From an uncultured Anaerolineae bacterium (GTDB lineage: Bacteria; Chloroflexota; Anaerolineae; Promineifilales; Promineifilaceae), in assembly GCA_937943625.1 (NCBI GenBank), contig CALEAD010000087.1, positions 1-34,160 of the forward strand: 34,160 bases of DNA. Direction: 5' to 3'. How positions within the stretch are numbered: the stretch's first letter is position 1; each line of letters begins with the position of its first letter. Below the pieces are notes generated by a model. It saw only the letters and a list, made by a program, of their open reading frames with translations. It did no database searches and had not been told where the DNA came from. This document shows, in pieces, positions 15,882-24,596 of this stretch. The translations under genes and the position numbers were made by a program.

Positions 15882-18686
15882 TTGGGCGGATTGGCGCGAT
15901 TGGGGCGTGTCATTGCGGCGCCGCTGTGGGCGCTGCCGGGGCTGATCTTGCTGTTTTTCTACAAAATGGCGTTCAGCAACCTGATTCTGGCGCGGGGGGA
16001 TATGTTTTTATATTTCTACCCGTACTGGCAGGCGACCAGCGAGGCGCTGCGCAACGGCCGTATTCCCCTCTGGAACCCCCACCTCTTTATGGGCGCGCCT
16101 TTGCTGGCAAACAGCCAGATGGGCTTCTTCTACCCGCCGAACTGGCCGCTGTGGCTGCTTTTTTCTGTGCCTGTGGCTGTCAAGGTAGCCATCTTGCTGC
16201 ATCTGCTGATTGCTGGCGTGGGCGCTTACCTGGCCGGGCGACGCGCCTTGGGGCTGGAGAGAGAGGCGGCAACGGTAACGGCCGTTCTCTTTGCCCTTTC
16301 CGCTTATCTCACGGCACAGGTAGAGCACCTCAATCAGCTACAGGGATTGGCCTGGTTGCCCTGGTATCTGGCGGCGTTGTCCCTGCGTCAGCCAGCACGG
16401 CGAATTTGCGCGCTTTCTGCCTTTTTTTCCCTACAACTTTTGGCCGGGCATACGCAAACTGCTTTCATCAGCGGCGTGGGCGTGGCCCTCTGGCTGGCGG
16501 CGCAGGCGGCACAGAATAAGCAGTGGCAGGTCGGGAAGATAGTGCGCCATTTTGCGCCACTGTTGCTTGCGGCAGGGTTGGCGTTGTTGCTAACGGCCGT
16601 GCAACTTCTGCCCACGTTAGAACTCGCCCGTTTATCCAGCCGCCAAGGGGGATTGGCCGTCAACGAAGTGTTATCTTTTTCGCTGCACCCGCTCTTGTTA
16701 GGGCGAGCGCTGTTGCCTGCTTATGGCCAATCTCTCTTCAGCGAATATGTGGCCTTTTTCCCCGTGACGGTGCTGTTGCTGGCGGGGCTGGGCGCCTGGC
16801 GCTGGCGCAACCGCCCTGGTGTGCTGCCCGCGCTCTTGCTGACGGCCGTTGGCCTCTTTCTGGCATTGGGTGTTTTTAATCCGGTGAACTGGCTGCTAGC
16901 GCGGCTACCCGGCTTTAATCTTTTTCGCGTGCCGGCGCGCTGGCTGGCGCTCTATGCCCTGGGCGTGGCGCTGCTGGCGGGCGCTGGCTGGCAGTGGGGC
17001 GTCAAGGGGGAGGGCGTGAAGCGTAAAGCTCCTGTGCACAACTGGCTTTCTGCCGATTCTCCATTTCCCATTCCCTATTTCCTCTTAATGATTCTACTGA
17101 TGGCCTGGTCGGTGCTGGGGCAATGGCTGGCGCCGCTGCTGCCTACCGATGTAGAGGCTCCCTATGAGGCGCCTGGTCGCCTGACGCTGCTGCTGTGGGC
17201 AGGGGAACTGCTCTTTGCCCTGGTCTGGTTGGGGCGTGGGCGCCTAGTCGCCTCAGCGATAGGTAGAGGGGTGTATTTGACGGTGGCAACGGCCGTTCTC
17301 TTTTTTGCCACTCGCACCCATTCCTACCATAACCTGACTGCGCCGGAAGCGTACCATGATTTGCGCCCGCCAATCGCGCGTTTGTTGGTGGCGCGTGGCG
17401 AGTCTGCGGTGGCCAGTCGCTTTCTCAGTCTTTCGCCCATTTTCTTCGATCCGGGTGACCAGGGGGAAATTACGGCCGTATACGGTGATCAGCTTGATGC
17501 GGCGGCGCTGTATGATTACATTGTGGTCGTCAAACAGAAGGAGATCATTGCCCCCAACCTGCCCCTGGCCTATGGGCTGATGGCAGTGGATGGCTTTGAC
17601 GGCGGCATTTTGCCGCTGCGCGCCTACAGCGACCTGATGAGATTGCTGCTACCTCCCGACACAATCAGTGTGGATGGGCGACTGCGTGAATACCTGACGG
17701 CCGTACCGCCGCAGCGCTGGCTTAACCTCTTCAACACACGTTACCTGATTACCGACAAAACGGGCGACCAATGGCGCAATGGCGTTTTTTATGATTTGCA
17801 GCATCCGCTGGCGCTGGCAGCGGGTGAGCGCGCAGCCATTGGCTACGTGCCTCCCTTTGCCGCAACGGCGATTTACCTGTTGGCGGACGCCGCGCCGACC
17901 GTGACTGTCACCATCGGTACATACAAGCAAACGGCCGTTGCCGTCTACGCGGCCCCCGGCGAACCACCGCTGTATCGCGTGCCCCTTGGGCAAACGGCCG
18001 TACCGCAGCAAATTGTGCTATCTACTCCAGATGCGCCCGTGCACGTCAGTGCGCTTGCGCTGGTGAATGAGGTCAACGGCAGCTTTCACACCCTTGTTCC
18101 TGGCCCGTATCGCCTCATTCACTCTGGCGACGTGAAAATTTACGAAAATCTGGCCGTGCTACCTCGCGTCCTGTTGCTCAGCGAGTGGCAATGGCAGCCA
18201 GACGCGCCCTCTGCCCTGGCGGTTATGCGGGACCCCACTTTTGACCCTGGGAAAACGGCCGTGTTGCAAGGCCCCCCGGTTAATGAGGAGATGAGACAAT
18301 TGACGATTGCCATTCCCCCATCTTCGTCCCCCAATCACCATTCTTCAGGCTCTGCACAGATCATCAGCTACACACCAGAGCGGGTTCTCATCCACACACA
18401 CAGCGACGCCCCCACGTTGCTGCTGCTGAGTGACGCCCACTATCCTGGCTGGCGTGCTACGGTTGACGGTCAGCCGGTGGAAATTTACACTGCCAATGTG
18501 TTATTCCGCGCGCTATTTGTCCCCCCGGGCACACATGAAGTAACCTTTGTCTTTGCTCCTACCACGCTAACTGTTGGCGGCCTGCTGACGCTACTGGGGC
18601 TACTGTTGTGGGGTGCTGTTCTTAGCCGGTCTGCCGCCTGCGGTCAGTCGTCAGCGCAATACGATGAAACTGCCGATCATCAATAA
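15882..18686 (+). CDS. YfhO-like polytopic membrane protein
   Basis: A protein of 934 residues. The first 570 or so residues have a dozen or more hydrophobic segments and the motif series 'GDMFLYFYPYW', 'GRIPLWNPHLFMGAPLLANSQMG' and 'FNLFRVPARWL', typical of YfhO and related GT-C-like envelope glycosyltransferases. A soluble region follows, and the end has the YfhO signature 'LLLLSDAHYPGWRATVDGQPV' with a last membrane helix. B. subtilis YfhO is linked to glycosylation of lipoteichoic acid; the substrate here is unknown. The start TTG at 15882 has GGAG eight bases upstream. The last 20 residues ('SAACGQSSAQYDETADHQ') are encoded partly by a heptamer-type repeat and overlap the convergent gene by 36 bases, so the tail may be a late addition. 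Confidence 0.85.
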   Translation: MGGLARLGRVIAAPLWALPGLILLFFYKMAFSNLILARGDMFLYFYPYWQATSEALRNGRIPLWNPHLFMGAPLLANSQMGFFYPPNWPLWLLFSVPVAVKVAILLHLLIAGVGAYLAGRRALGLEREAATVTAVLFALSAYLTAQVEHLNQLQGLAWLPWYLAALSLRQPARRICALSAFFSLQLLAGHTQTAFISGVGVALWLAAQAAQNKQWQVGKIVRHFAPLLLAAGLALLLTAVQLLPTLELARLSSRQGGLAVNEVLSFSLHPLLLGRALLPAYGQSLFSEYVAFFPVTVLLLAGLGAWRWRNRPGVLPALLLTAVGLFLALGVFNPVNWLLARLPGFNLFRVPARWLALYALGVALLAGAGWQWGVKGEGVKRKAPVHNWLSADSPFPIPYFLLMILLMAWSVLGQWLAPLLPTDVEAPYEAPGRLTLLLWAGELLFALVWLGRGRLVASAIGRGVYLTVATAVLFFATRTHSYHNLTAPEAYHDLRPPIARLLVARGESAVASRFLSLSPIFFDPGDQGEITAVYGDQLDAAALYDYIVVVKQKEIIAPNLPLAYGLMAVDGFDGGILPLRAYSDLMRLLLPPDTISVDGRLREYLTAVPPQRWLNLFNTRYLITDKTGDQWRNGVFYDLQHPLALAAGERAAIGYVPPFAATAIYLLADAAPTVTVTIGTYKQTAVAVYAAPGEPPLYRVPLGQTAVPQQIVLSTPDAPVHVSALALVNEVNGSFHTLVPGPYRLIHSGDVKIYENLAVLPRVLLLSEWQWQPDAPSALAVMRDPTFDPGKTAVLQGPPVNEEMRQLTIAIPPSSSPNHHSSGSAQIISYTPERVLIHTHSDAPTLLLLSDAHYPGWRATVDGQPVEIYTANVLFRALFVPPGTHEVTFVFAPTTLTVGGLLTLLGLLLWGAVLSRSAACGQSSAQYDETADHQ

Positions 18687-18953
18687 GCCGGCTATTGCCG
18701 AGACGAGAGCGATTAGTTTGGTGGTTGTGGAAGATTCGCCAAACCGTTCGTAGGAGGCTGTGCCGATGATGGCCCAGAGGCTGATTGCCAGACCGATGGC
18801 GCCAATGATCAGCCAGGCTGCGCCTGTTCCTGCTGATGTTGAACCACCGGACAAAACCGTGTAAATTGCGGTTGCGCCGGCCAGGAGTGTGGTTATCGTG
18901 CCGATCTGGCCGAAGATCCTCAGTAGTCCTGTTAGCGGGCGTATACCATTCAT
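18651..18953 (-). CDS. Small hypothetical membrane protein
   Basis: A protein of 100 residues with three hydrophobic segments (about 16-34, 44-64 and 78-98), rich in Ala, Gly, Ile and Thr. The pattern 'GAAWLIIGAIGLAISLWAIIG' and an ending of 'FIVLR' give no named family. The upstream sequence has only a weak ribosome binding site (GATGGGA). Its 3' end overlaps the end of the convergent YfhO-like gene by 36 bases. It follows the YyaL-like gene on the same strand after a hairpin (18979-18997), so it may be transcribed separately. Coding bias and the membrane pattern support it as real, with moderate confidence. Confidence 0.6.
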   Translation of the reverse strand: MNGIRPLTGLLRIFGQIGTITTLLAGATAIYTVLSGGSTSAGTGAAWLIIGAIGLAISLWAIIGTASYERFGESSTTTKLIALVSAIAGLLMIGSFIVLR

Positions 18954-18978
18954 GTTGTTCCCATCAGGAAAAATGTTG

Positions 18979-18997
18979 GCGGATTATAAAAATCCGC
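18979..18997 (-). terminator. Candidate terminator of the YyaL-like gene
   Basis: GCGGAT / ATCCGC form a 6-bp stem with a 7-base loop. Read on the minus strand, a run of five T follows four bases after the stem. It lies between the YyaL-like gene and the small membrane protein gene. Confidence 0.4.
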
Positions 18998-19006
18998 TGT
19001 AGATTT

Positions 19007-19034
19007 GTGGTAACGACTTTAGTCGGGACTCCAC
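19007..19034. repeat. REP-like palindromic element
   Basis: The perfect palindrome CGACTTTAGTCG (19014-19025) is enclosed by GTGG (19007-19010) and CCAC (19031-19034), making a two-part stem. Only one copy is in the window. The form resembles short extragenic palindromes that are repeated genome-wide in other bacteria. Confidence 0.45.
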
Positions 19035-19111
19035 GCCAGGGCGGGCAGTACAAGCCTTATGCGAACTTCGGCAAGGCCATACCAGGAGATGTGTGCGATG
19101 AGGCCGACTGA

Positions 19112-21151
19112 CTAATTAAGTTGTTGCACTAATTTGGCCGGGTCTGTGGTGGGTTGTTGGCAAACGAAGCGGCGGCAGACGTAAGCGGTGGCCTGGTTGT
19201 GGCGCAACGGCCGTTGCCGTAACAGCGGCACAATCTCACCATCAGCCTCTGTGCCAATCGCCACGACCAGATGGGGGCGATAGGCGGCAAATACCACCTG
19301 GCGCAGCGCCTCTGTGTCTGGCGCGCCGAGCTGCCCGACAATGGCAACTTCCTGTGGCTGGCTGAGTATAAAGGCGGCGTTGCCAAGCCAATGGGCAAAG
19401 CCGGTGGGGTAGCGACTCATCGCTTCGTTCAGGCTGGCAGTGGCGTGGGCGGCAATGTCCCAGTAACGGCCGTTGCCCGTATACAGGCTGAGGGTCAGCA
19501 ACACTCTGGCGGCCATGGCGTTGGCGCTGGGTGTGGCGTTATCCTGCACATCCTTGGGGCGGTGCAGCAACGCCTCGTGGTCGGCGGCAGTGTCATAGAA
19601 GCCGCCATGCGCCTCGTCGGCAAACTGCGCCAGCATTATTTCTACCAGCTCATGCGCCCAGGCAAACCAGCGCGTCTCAAAGGTAGTCTGGTACAGTGCC
19701 AGTAGCCCATCTGCCAGGTAGGCATAATCTTCCAGGTAGGCGTTGTAGCGAGGGGTGTATCCTGCTTTCCAGGTGCGATAGAGACGGCCGTTTTCGGCGC
19801 GCATCGTTTCGTAGAGGAAAGAGGCGTTTTGCACAGCAACGGCCGTGTAATCCGGTCGTGCCAGTACCCGTCCCGCCTCAGCAAAAGCCGCCAGCATCAG
19901 CCCATTCCACGCCGTCAGCACCTTGTCATCCAACCCTGGCCAGACACGCTGCGCTCGTGCCGCCAGCAACCTTTGCCGCGCCGCCTCTAGCCGCGTTGCC
20001 ATCTCCGTCACATCCAGCTTCAGCCACTGCGCCACCTTTTCCGGCTCGTGCCGGACGTTAAGAATGTTGTGTCCCTCCCAGTTACCCTGTTCACTCACGT
20101 CATAGAAGCGCATGAACAGTTCCGCCTCGGCGCCCAGTAGTTGGCGAATTTCTGCTGCCGACCAGACATAAAATTTACCCTCTTCGCCCTCGCTATCGGC
20201 GTCGTAGCTGCTGTAAAAGCCGCCCGCCTGGTGGCGCATCTCGCGCCGCACAAAGTCCAGCGTCTCTTCCACAATGCGGCGGTAGAGCGGCTTACCGGTC
20301 ACCTGGTAAGCGTGCAGGTAGACGCGCGCCAGTAGCGCATTGTCATACAGCATCTTCTCAAAATGGGGAACCAGCCACTCGTTGTCGGTTGAGTAGCGGG
20401 CAAAGCCGCCGCCAAGCTGGTCGTATATGCCGCCATAGGCCATTTTTTGCAGCGTCAGTTCGGCCATGTGTAGCGCCAGTTCGTCGCCATCGCGCAGGTA
20501 CATCCACAGTAGAAATTCCAGCGTCATGGTGGGAGGAAATTTGGGCGCTTTGCCAAAGCCGCCCAGGTGAGGATCAAAGCTGCGGTGAATGGCATCCAGG
20601 GCGCGGCGGAAAAGCGCAGGCGAAAGGTCGCCATCCTGCCCGGCCAGAGAAATGTTGCGGCTAAGGTGCTGGCTGAGGTTGGCTGCGCTCTCTTCAATTT
20701 CGCGGCGCTGCGTTTGCCAGGCAGTTGCCAGGGATTGCAGCACCTGGCGAAAGCTAGGCATGCCGTAGCGGGGCGTGGGGGGGAAGTAGGTGCCGCCAAA
20801 GAAAGGCCGCCCCTCGGGGGTGAGGGCAACGGTCATGGGCCAGCCGCCTTGCCCGGTCATGGCGACAACGGCCGTCATGTAAATGCTGTCCAGGTCGGGG
20901 CGCTCTTCGCGGTCTACTTTGACGTTGATGAAATGGCGATTCATCAATTCGGCCATTACCGGGTCTGCAAAGGATTCATGCGCCATGACGTGACACCAGT
21001 GGCAGGCGGCATAGCCAATCGAAAGCAGAATGGGCTTGTCTTCGGCGCGCGCCCGTTGCAGCGCCTCTTCGCCCCAGGGATACCAGTTGACGGGGTTATC
21101 TGCGTGTTGCCGCAGGTAGGGGCTGGTTTCGTGTATCAGTTGGTTGGGCAT
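19112..21151 (-). CDS. YyaL/SPATA20-family thioredoxin-domain protein
   Basis: A protein of 679 residues. The N-terminal 165 residues form a DUF255 thioredoxin-like domain starting '[24 protein letters not shown]', with '[15 protein letters not shown]' (CxxC redox pair CHWC), '[13 protein letters not shown]' and 'GQGGWPMTV'. The rest is an (alpha/alpha)6 barrel like N-acylglucosamine 2-epimerases, with '[12 protein letters not shown]', '[17 protein letters not shown]', '[13 protein letters not shown]' and '[12 protein letters not shown]'. Length and motif order agree with bacterial YyaL and mammalian SPATA20; the biochemical role is not settled in either. AAAGGAA precedes the ATG. It stands alone, divergent from menA. 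Confidence 0.92.
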   Translation of the reverse strand: MPNQLIHETSPYLRQHADNPVNWYPWGEEALQRARAEDKPILLSIGYAACHWCHVMAHESFADPVMAELMNRHFINVKVDREERPDLDSIYMTAVVAMTGQGGWPMTVALTPEGRPFFGGTYFPPTPRYGMPSFRQVLQSLATAWQTQRREIEESAANLSQHLSRNISLAGQDGDLSPALFRRALDAIHRSFDPHLGGFGKAPKFPPTMTLEFLLWMYLRDGDELALHMAELTLQKMAYGGIYDQLGGGFARYSTDNEWLVPHFEKMLYDNALLARVYLHAYQVTGKPLYRRIVEETLDFVRREMRHQAGGFYSSYDADSEGEEGKFYVWSAAEIRQLLGAEAELFMRFYDVSEQGNWEGHNILNVRHEPEKVAQWLKLDVTEMATRLEAARQRLLAARAQRVWPGLDDKVLTAWNGLMLAAFAEAGRVLARPDYTAVAVQNASFLYETMRAENGRLYRTWKAGYTPRYNAYLEDYAYLADGLLALYQTTFETRWFAWAHELVEIMLAQFADEAHGGFYDTAADHEALLHRPKDVQDNATPSANAMAARVLLTLSLYTGNGRYWDIAAHATASLNEAMSRYPTGFAHWLGNAAFILSQPQEVAIVGQLGAPDTEALRQVVFAAYRPHLVVAIGTEADGEIVPLLRQRPLRHNQATAYVCRRFVCQQPTTDPAKLVQQLN

Positions 21152-21165
21152 GGGCAGTTCCTTTG

Positions 21166-21295
21166 GGATTTGGGATGTTGGAATTGAGATTTCGGATATT
21201 GGATGTGGTATTTGGGTCTGATTAAGAAGATTGTACCTGGGGCAGGCAGCCGTGACATGCCCCTCTTAATCACGTTTCACGTTTCCCGTTTCACG
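21166..21295. repeat. Low-complexity intergenic repeats before menA
   Basis: Bases 21166-21221 are a degenerate array of GGGATTT and GGATTTGG-like units. Bases 21270-21295 contain three near-copies of CACGTTTC. They fill the divergent gap between the YyaL-like gene and menA and leave little room for other control sites besides the menA -10 box. Confidence 0.5.
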
Positions 21296-21296
21296 C

Positions 21297-21305
21297 TGCT
21301 ATAAT
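21297..21305 (+). promoter_or_regulatory. Extended -10 promoter of menA (leaderless)
   Basis: TGCTATAAT is a perfect extended -10 element. Exactly seven bases separate it from the ATG at 21313, so transcription should start at or next to the start codon. No ribosome binding site is present. Confidence 0.65.
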
Positions 21306-21312
21306 CCGGTGC

Positions 21313-22239
21313 ATGGCAACGGGACAACTCTCTTCAGGCAAAACGGCCGTGTGGATTCAGGCTATGCGCCCCCGCACGCTGCCCCTGGCGCTTTCGGCAA
21401 TTATGATGGGCGGCTTTTTGGCGGCAGCGGCGGGTGCATTTCGTGTAGAGGTGGTAACGCTGGCGGCGCTAACGGCCGTTTTCTTACAAATCCTTTCCAA
21501 CCTGGCCAATGATTATGGGGATTCCGTGCATGGCGCTGATCATGCGCAGCGGCTGGGGCCGGCGCGCGCCGTGCAATCTGGGCAAATCAGCGCCACCGCG
21601 ATGCGCCGCGCCATGCTTCTCTGTGCGGCATTGGCGGCTCTCAGCGGGTTGGCCTTGCTGTGGGTGGCGCTGGGTGCGGCGCGGCTGCCCTATGTGCTGC
21701 TGTTTTTGCTGCTGGGGGGAGGGGCGATTGGCGCAGCAGTGGCGTATACGAATGGCAAACGGCCGTATGGCTACGTTGGCCTGGGCGACCTCTTCGTACT
21801 GATCTTTTTCGGTTGGGTGGGGGTGCTGGGCAGCTACTTCTTGCAGAGCCTTAGCCTGCCCTGGGCGCTGTGGCTGCCGGCAACAGCCTGCGGGCTGCTG
21901 GCGGTGGGTGTGCTCAGCGTCAACAACATTCGCGATCTCGATTCCGACCGGCTGGCGGGTAAGCGCTCGATCCCTGTGCGCCTGGGGCCACAACGGGCGC
22001 GGTTGTACCACTGGGCATTGCTGGCGGGGGCAGTTTTGTGTACGGCCGTGTACGTTTTGCTCACTTATCAAAACATCTGGCAATGGCTGTTTTTGCTGGC
22101 TGTGCCCCTCATCGTGCGGCACGGTACGGCCGTTGCCCGCACCCGCGACCCGCGCAAACTCAACCCATTACTCAAACAACTTTCCCTCATTACACTCCTA
22201 TTCATTCTCCTGTTTGGCATTGGCCAACTCCTCAGCTAA
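21313..22239 (+). CDS. menA: 1,4-dihydroxy-2-naphthoate polyprenyltransferase
   Basis: A UbiA-superfamily membrane enzyme of 308 residues that attaches the polyprenyl tail to 1,4-dihydroxy-2-naphthoate in menaquinone synthesis. The start 'WIQAMRPRTLPLALS' is typical of MenA. The two Asp-rich diphosphate/Mg sites are 'NLANDYGDSVHGAD' near residue 60 and 'NNIRDLDSDRLAGKRS' near 205. About eight to nine hydrophobic segments are seen. No other men genes lie in the window, but the quinone product is the likely acceptor for the complex I encoded at 6973-10156. It appears to be translated from a leaderless transcript. Confidence 0.93.
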   Translation: MATGQLSSGKTAVWIQAMRPRTLPLALSAIMMGGFLAAAAGAFRVEVVTLAALTAVFLQILSNLANDYGDSVHGADHAQRLGPARAVQSGQISATAMRRAMLLCAALAALSGLALLWVALGAARLPYVLLFLLLGGGAIGAAVAYTNGKRPYGYVGLGDLFVLIFFGWVGVLGSYFLQSLSLPWALWLPATACGLLAVGVLSVNNIRDLDSDRLAGKRSIPVRLGPQRARLYHWALLAGAVLCTAVYVLLTYQNIWQWLFLLAVPLIVRHGTAVARTRDPRKLNPLLKQLSLITLLFILLFGIGQLLS

Positions 22240-22307
22240 CGCAGGCGCCAAAGCCAGAAACAAAGCACGAAAAAAAACAAACCCAAGCCTTTATCTCTCA
22301 TCCTTCA

Positions 22308-22316
22308 CCCCCCCCC
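22308..22316 (+). repeat. C9 homopolymer in the mgtE leader
   Basis: Nine consecutive C residues lie 10 bases before the mgtE ribosome binding site (GGAGG, 22326-22330). An A8 tract lies about 45 bases further upstream. Such tracts are prone to length change. Confidence 0.7.
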
Positions 22317-22335
22317 ACATTCCCCGGAGGCCAGC

Positions 22336-23691
22336 ATGGACGAAATCTACACGCTGCCAAAGCCAGAAGAGATAGCAGCGCTTATTAACGAAGGGCAACT
22401 CAGCGAACTGCGCACCCTCCTGGCAGACGTTCACCCGGCCGATATTGCTGGCCTGATGGACGAGCTGCCCTCTGATCAGGCAGTCATTCTCTTTGAGTTG
22501 CTTTCGCTTGACACCGCCAGCGAGGTGCTGGACGAGACTGGCGCCATTGTGCGCCAGGAACTGGTGGAAAAAGTAGACGATGAACGGCTGGCCGACCTGT
22601 TAGAAAACCTGCCTGTAGACGACGTAGTCGAATTTCTTGAAGACCTGCCAGACGACGTTTCTGAACGGCTCATTGGCTTGATGGAGCCAGAAGAAGCGGC
22701 CGAAGTGCAGGAGATGCTTGCCTATGAAGAGGACACGGCCGGTCGCCTGATGACCACTGACGTCATCGCCCTCCGCCGCCAGTGGACGGTCAACGAAACG
22801 CTTGATTACCTGCGTTCCCTGGAAGAACCAGAAATGTTGCACTACTTGTACGTCGTAGATCGCGATGACAGGTTAGTTGGTGTTGTCCCTCTACGTGCGC
22901 TCATTGTGGCGCCGCCAGATGCTACAATTGGCTCCATCATGATCGAGCAAGTTGTCTCCGTGTCCGTTACGGCCGATCAGGAAGAGCTGGCAGAGATGGT
23001 TTCGCGCTACGACTTTGTCGCCATTCCCGTGACAGACGAGCAAGGTAAGCTGGTTGGCGTTGTAACAGTAGACGACGTGTTGGACATCTTTGAGGAGGAA
23101 GTGACCGAAGACATCCAGCGCCTGGGCAGTTCTGAGCCGCTTGACCAGCCTTACTTTTCCGCTTCGCTTTTTGAGATTGTCAAAAAACGCATTGGTTGGC
23201 TGCTGCTACTCTTTTTAGCATCTACCCTTTCTGGTGAGGTGTTGCGCTTCTTCCAAAACGAGCTTGATGCGGTTGTGGCATTGACGCTGTTCATCACACT
23301 CATTGTTGGCACAGGAGGCAATGCCGGCTCACAGACCGTTGCCACGATTATTCGTGCCATTACTCTGGACGAAGTGCGCATGAGCAATATGTGGCAGGCG
23401 TGGCGGCGCGAGGCCAGCGCCGGCCTGATCCTGGGGCTGGTAATGGGTATCGTGGGCGTCGGGCGAGCGCTGCTGTGGGGAACGGGTTATGAGGTAGCAT
23501 TAGTAGTTGCCCTGACCTTGCCTGCTGTGGTCACCTGGTCCACCACGGCCGCTACCATCATCCCCATTGTCGCTGACCGCGTCAGGATAGATCCAACAGT
23601 AATCAGCGGCCCGATGATCACCACGCTGGTAGACGCCACCGGTCTGTTGATTCACTTTTCCCTGGCCAGGCTGATTTTGGACATAGTTTAG
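22336..23691 (+). CDS. mgtE: Magnesium transporter MgtE
   Basis: A protein of 451 residues with the complete MgtE order: an acidic superhelical N domain (about 1-130, 'ELPSDQAVILFELL', 'LPVDDVVEFLEDLP'), two CBS domains (about 135-260, 'DTAGRLMT', 'GVVTVDDVLDIFEEE') that sense cytosolic Mg2+, a plug helix, and five membrane helices with the pore segment 'GTGGNAGSQ' (about 325-333). It imports Mg2+ passively and closes when Mg2+ is high. GGAGG lies five bases before the ATG. No M-box riboswitch can be recognised in the 96-base leader. The gene contains no perfect ACGGCCGT, unlike most neighbours. Confidence 0.96.
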   Translation: MDEIYTLPKPEEIAALINEGQLSELRTLLADVHPADIAGLMDELPSDQAVILFELLSLDTASEVLDETGAIVRQELVEKVDDERLADLLENLPVDDVVEFLEDLPDDVSERLIGLMEPEEAAEVQEMLAYEEDTAGRLMTTDVIALRRQWTVNETLDYLRSLEEPEMLHYLYVVDRDDRLVGVVPLRALIVAPPDATIGSIMIEQVVSVSVTADQEELAEMVSRYDFVAIPVTDEQGKLVGVVTVDDVLDIFEEEVTEDIQRLGSSEPLDQPYFSASLFEIVKKRIGWLLLLFLASTLSGEVLRFFQNELDAVVALTLFITLIVGTGGNAGSQTVATIIRAITLDEVRMSNMWQAWRREASAGLILGLVMGIVGVGRALLWGTGYEVALVVALTLPAVVTWSTTAATIIPIVADRVRIDPTVISGPMITTLVDATGLLIHFSLARLILDIV

Positions 23692-23720
23692 GGCATGGGT
23701 GAAACTGTTTTTACGAGTTT

Positions 23721-23784
23721 GACCGCCGATCGCAGACCGCCATGTCTTGTCAATATCATGGTCGGTAGACGGCCGTCTGCGGTC
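23721..23784. repeat. Two inverted arms of the GGTCTGC family
   Basis: 23721-23740 (reverse complement GCGGTCTGCGATCGGCGGTC) and 23764-23784 (GTAGACGGCCGTCTGCGGTC) are degenerate family members in opposite orientation. The second contains AGACGGCCGTCT, a 12-base palindrome around an ACGGCCGT core. Confidence 0.55.
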
Positions 23785-23798
23785 ATTTTCAAGGGAGG
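23781..23798 (+). promoter_or_regulatory. Shared leader GGTCATTTTCAAGGGAGG before the sirtuin gene
   Basis: This 18-base stretch ends in the ribosome binding site and differs by one base from 25476-25493 upstream of the sortase substrate gene. A looser form is found before iscX (6731-6752). Confidence 0.65.
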
Positions 23799-23803
23799 GT
23801 CTA

Positions 23804-24553
23804 ATGGAGATGGGTATTTTGCAAGAAGTAGCTGATTTGTTGCGTCGGGCGCAGCGTGTGGCAGTGCTGACCGGAGCCGGCATTTCTGCAGAAAGTGGTG
23901 TGCCTACCTTTCGCCAGGCGCAAACCGGCCTGTGGGCGCAGTATGACCCGCAAGAGCTGGCTACCCCAGAGGCTTTTCGGCGCAACCCGCGCCTGGTTTG
24001 GGAGTGGTATGCCTGGCGGTGGCAGTTGGTCAGCCAGGCTGAGCCGAACCCTGGCCATTTTGCCCTGGTAGAGATGGCGCGGCGCTTGCCCCGCCTGACG
24101 TTGATCACGCAGAATGTGGATGGGTTGCACCAGCGCGCAGGCAGCCAGGACGCTATTGAACTGCACGGCAATTTGCAGCGCGTGAAGTGCTATGACCACG
24201 CCCATGCGGTCACAACGTGGGAAGAAACGGCCGAAATCCCACCGCGCTGTCCCATTTGCGGCAGCCTGCTGCGCCCGGACGTGGTCTGGTTTGGCGAAAA
24301 TTTGCCGCTGGCGGCGCTGGATGCAGCGTTTGCCGCGGCCAGGGAGTGTGATCTCTTTTTTAGCATTGGCACATCGGCGCTGGTGCATCCGGCCGCTTCC
24401 ATTCCCCTGGAGGCGCTACGTGCGCAAGCGCCGGTGGTGGAAATTAACCCGGAGCGCACACCGCTGACGCATTACGTGACGTATTTTTTGATGGGGCCTT
24501 CCGGGCAACTGCTGCCGCAGTTGGTGCAACTGGCGTGGGGCCAACGGCTGTAA
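23804..24553 (+). CDS. cobB: NAD-dependent protein deacylase (sirtuin, SIRT5/CobB-like)
   Basis: A protein of 249 residues that removes acyl groups from lysines using NAD+. Seen: 'LTGAGISAESGVPTFR' (22-37), 'TQNVDGLH' (102-109), catalytic H121 in 'ELHGN', 'PDVVWFGE' and 'IGTSALVHPA'. Y69 and R72 form the YxxR pair that in SIRT5 and CobB binds acidic acyl groups, so desuccinylase or demalonylase activity is likely. The zinc site is unusual: the first half is C129-x-x-H132 instead of CxxC, while the second is the normal C149/C152. GGGAGG five bases before the ATG at 23804 fixes the start. Confidence 0.93.
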   Translation: MEMGILQEVADLLRRAQRVAVLTGAGISAESGVPTFRQAQTGLWAQYDPQELATPEAFRRNPRLVWEWYAWRWQLVSQAEPNPGHFALVEMARRLPRLTLITQNVDGLHQRAGSQDAIELHGNLQRVKCYDHAHAVTTWEETAEIPPRCPICGSLLRPDVVWFGENLPLAALDAAFAAARECDLFFSIGTSALVHPAASIPLEALRAQAPVVEINPERTPLTHYVTYFLMGPSGQLLPQLVQLAWGQRL

Positions 24554-24560
24554 GTCTCTG

Positions 24561-24589
24561 TTTACATAAACCTGCTTATTCGCTATACT
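24561..24589 (+). promoter_or_regulatory. Promoter of the sortase gene (leaderless)
   Basis: TTTACA (24561-24566), a 17-base spacer and TATACT (24584-24589) form a good housekeeping-type promoter. Seven bases separate the -10 from the ATG at 24597, the same spacing as for menA, and no ribosome binding site is seen. Confidence 0.7.
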
Positions 24590-24596
24590 ACAGGGC

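Noticed and set aside
22240..22335. M-box magnesium riboswitch before mgtE
   Set aside because: The 96-base leader is low-complexity (A8, C9) and too short for the M-box fold; no matching helices were seen.
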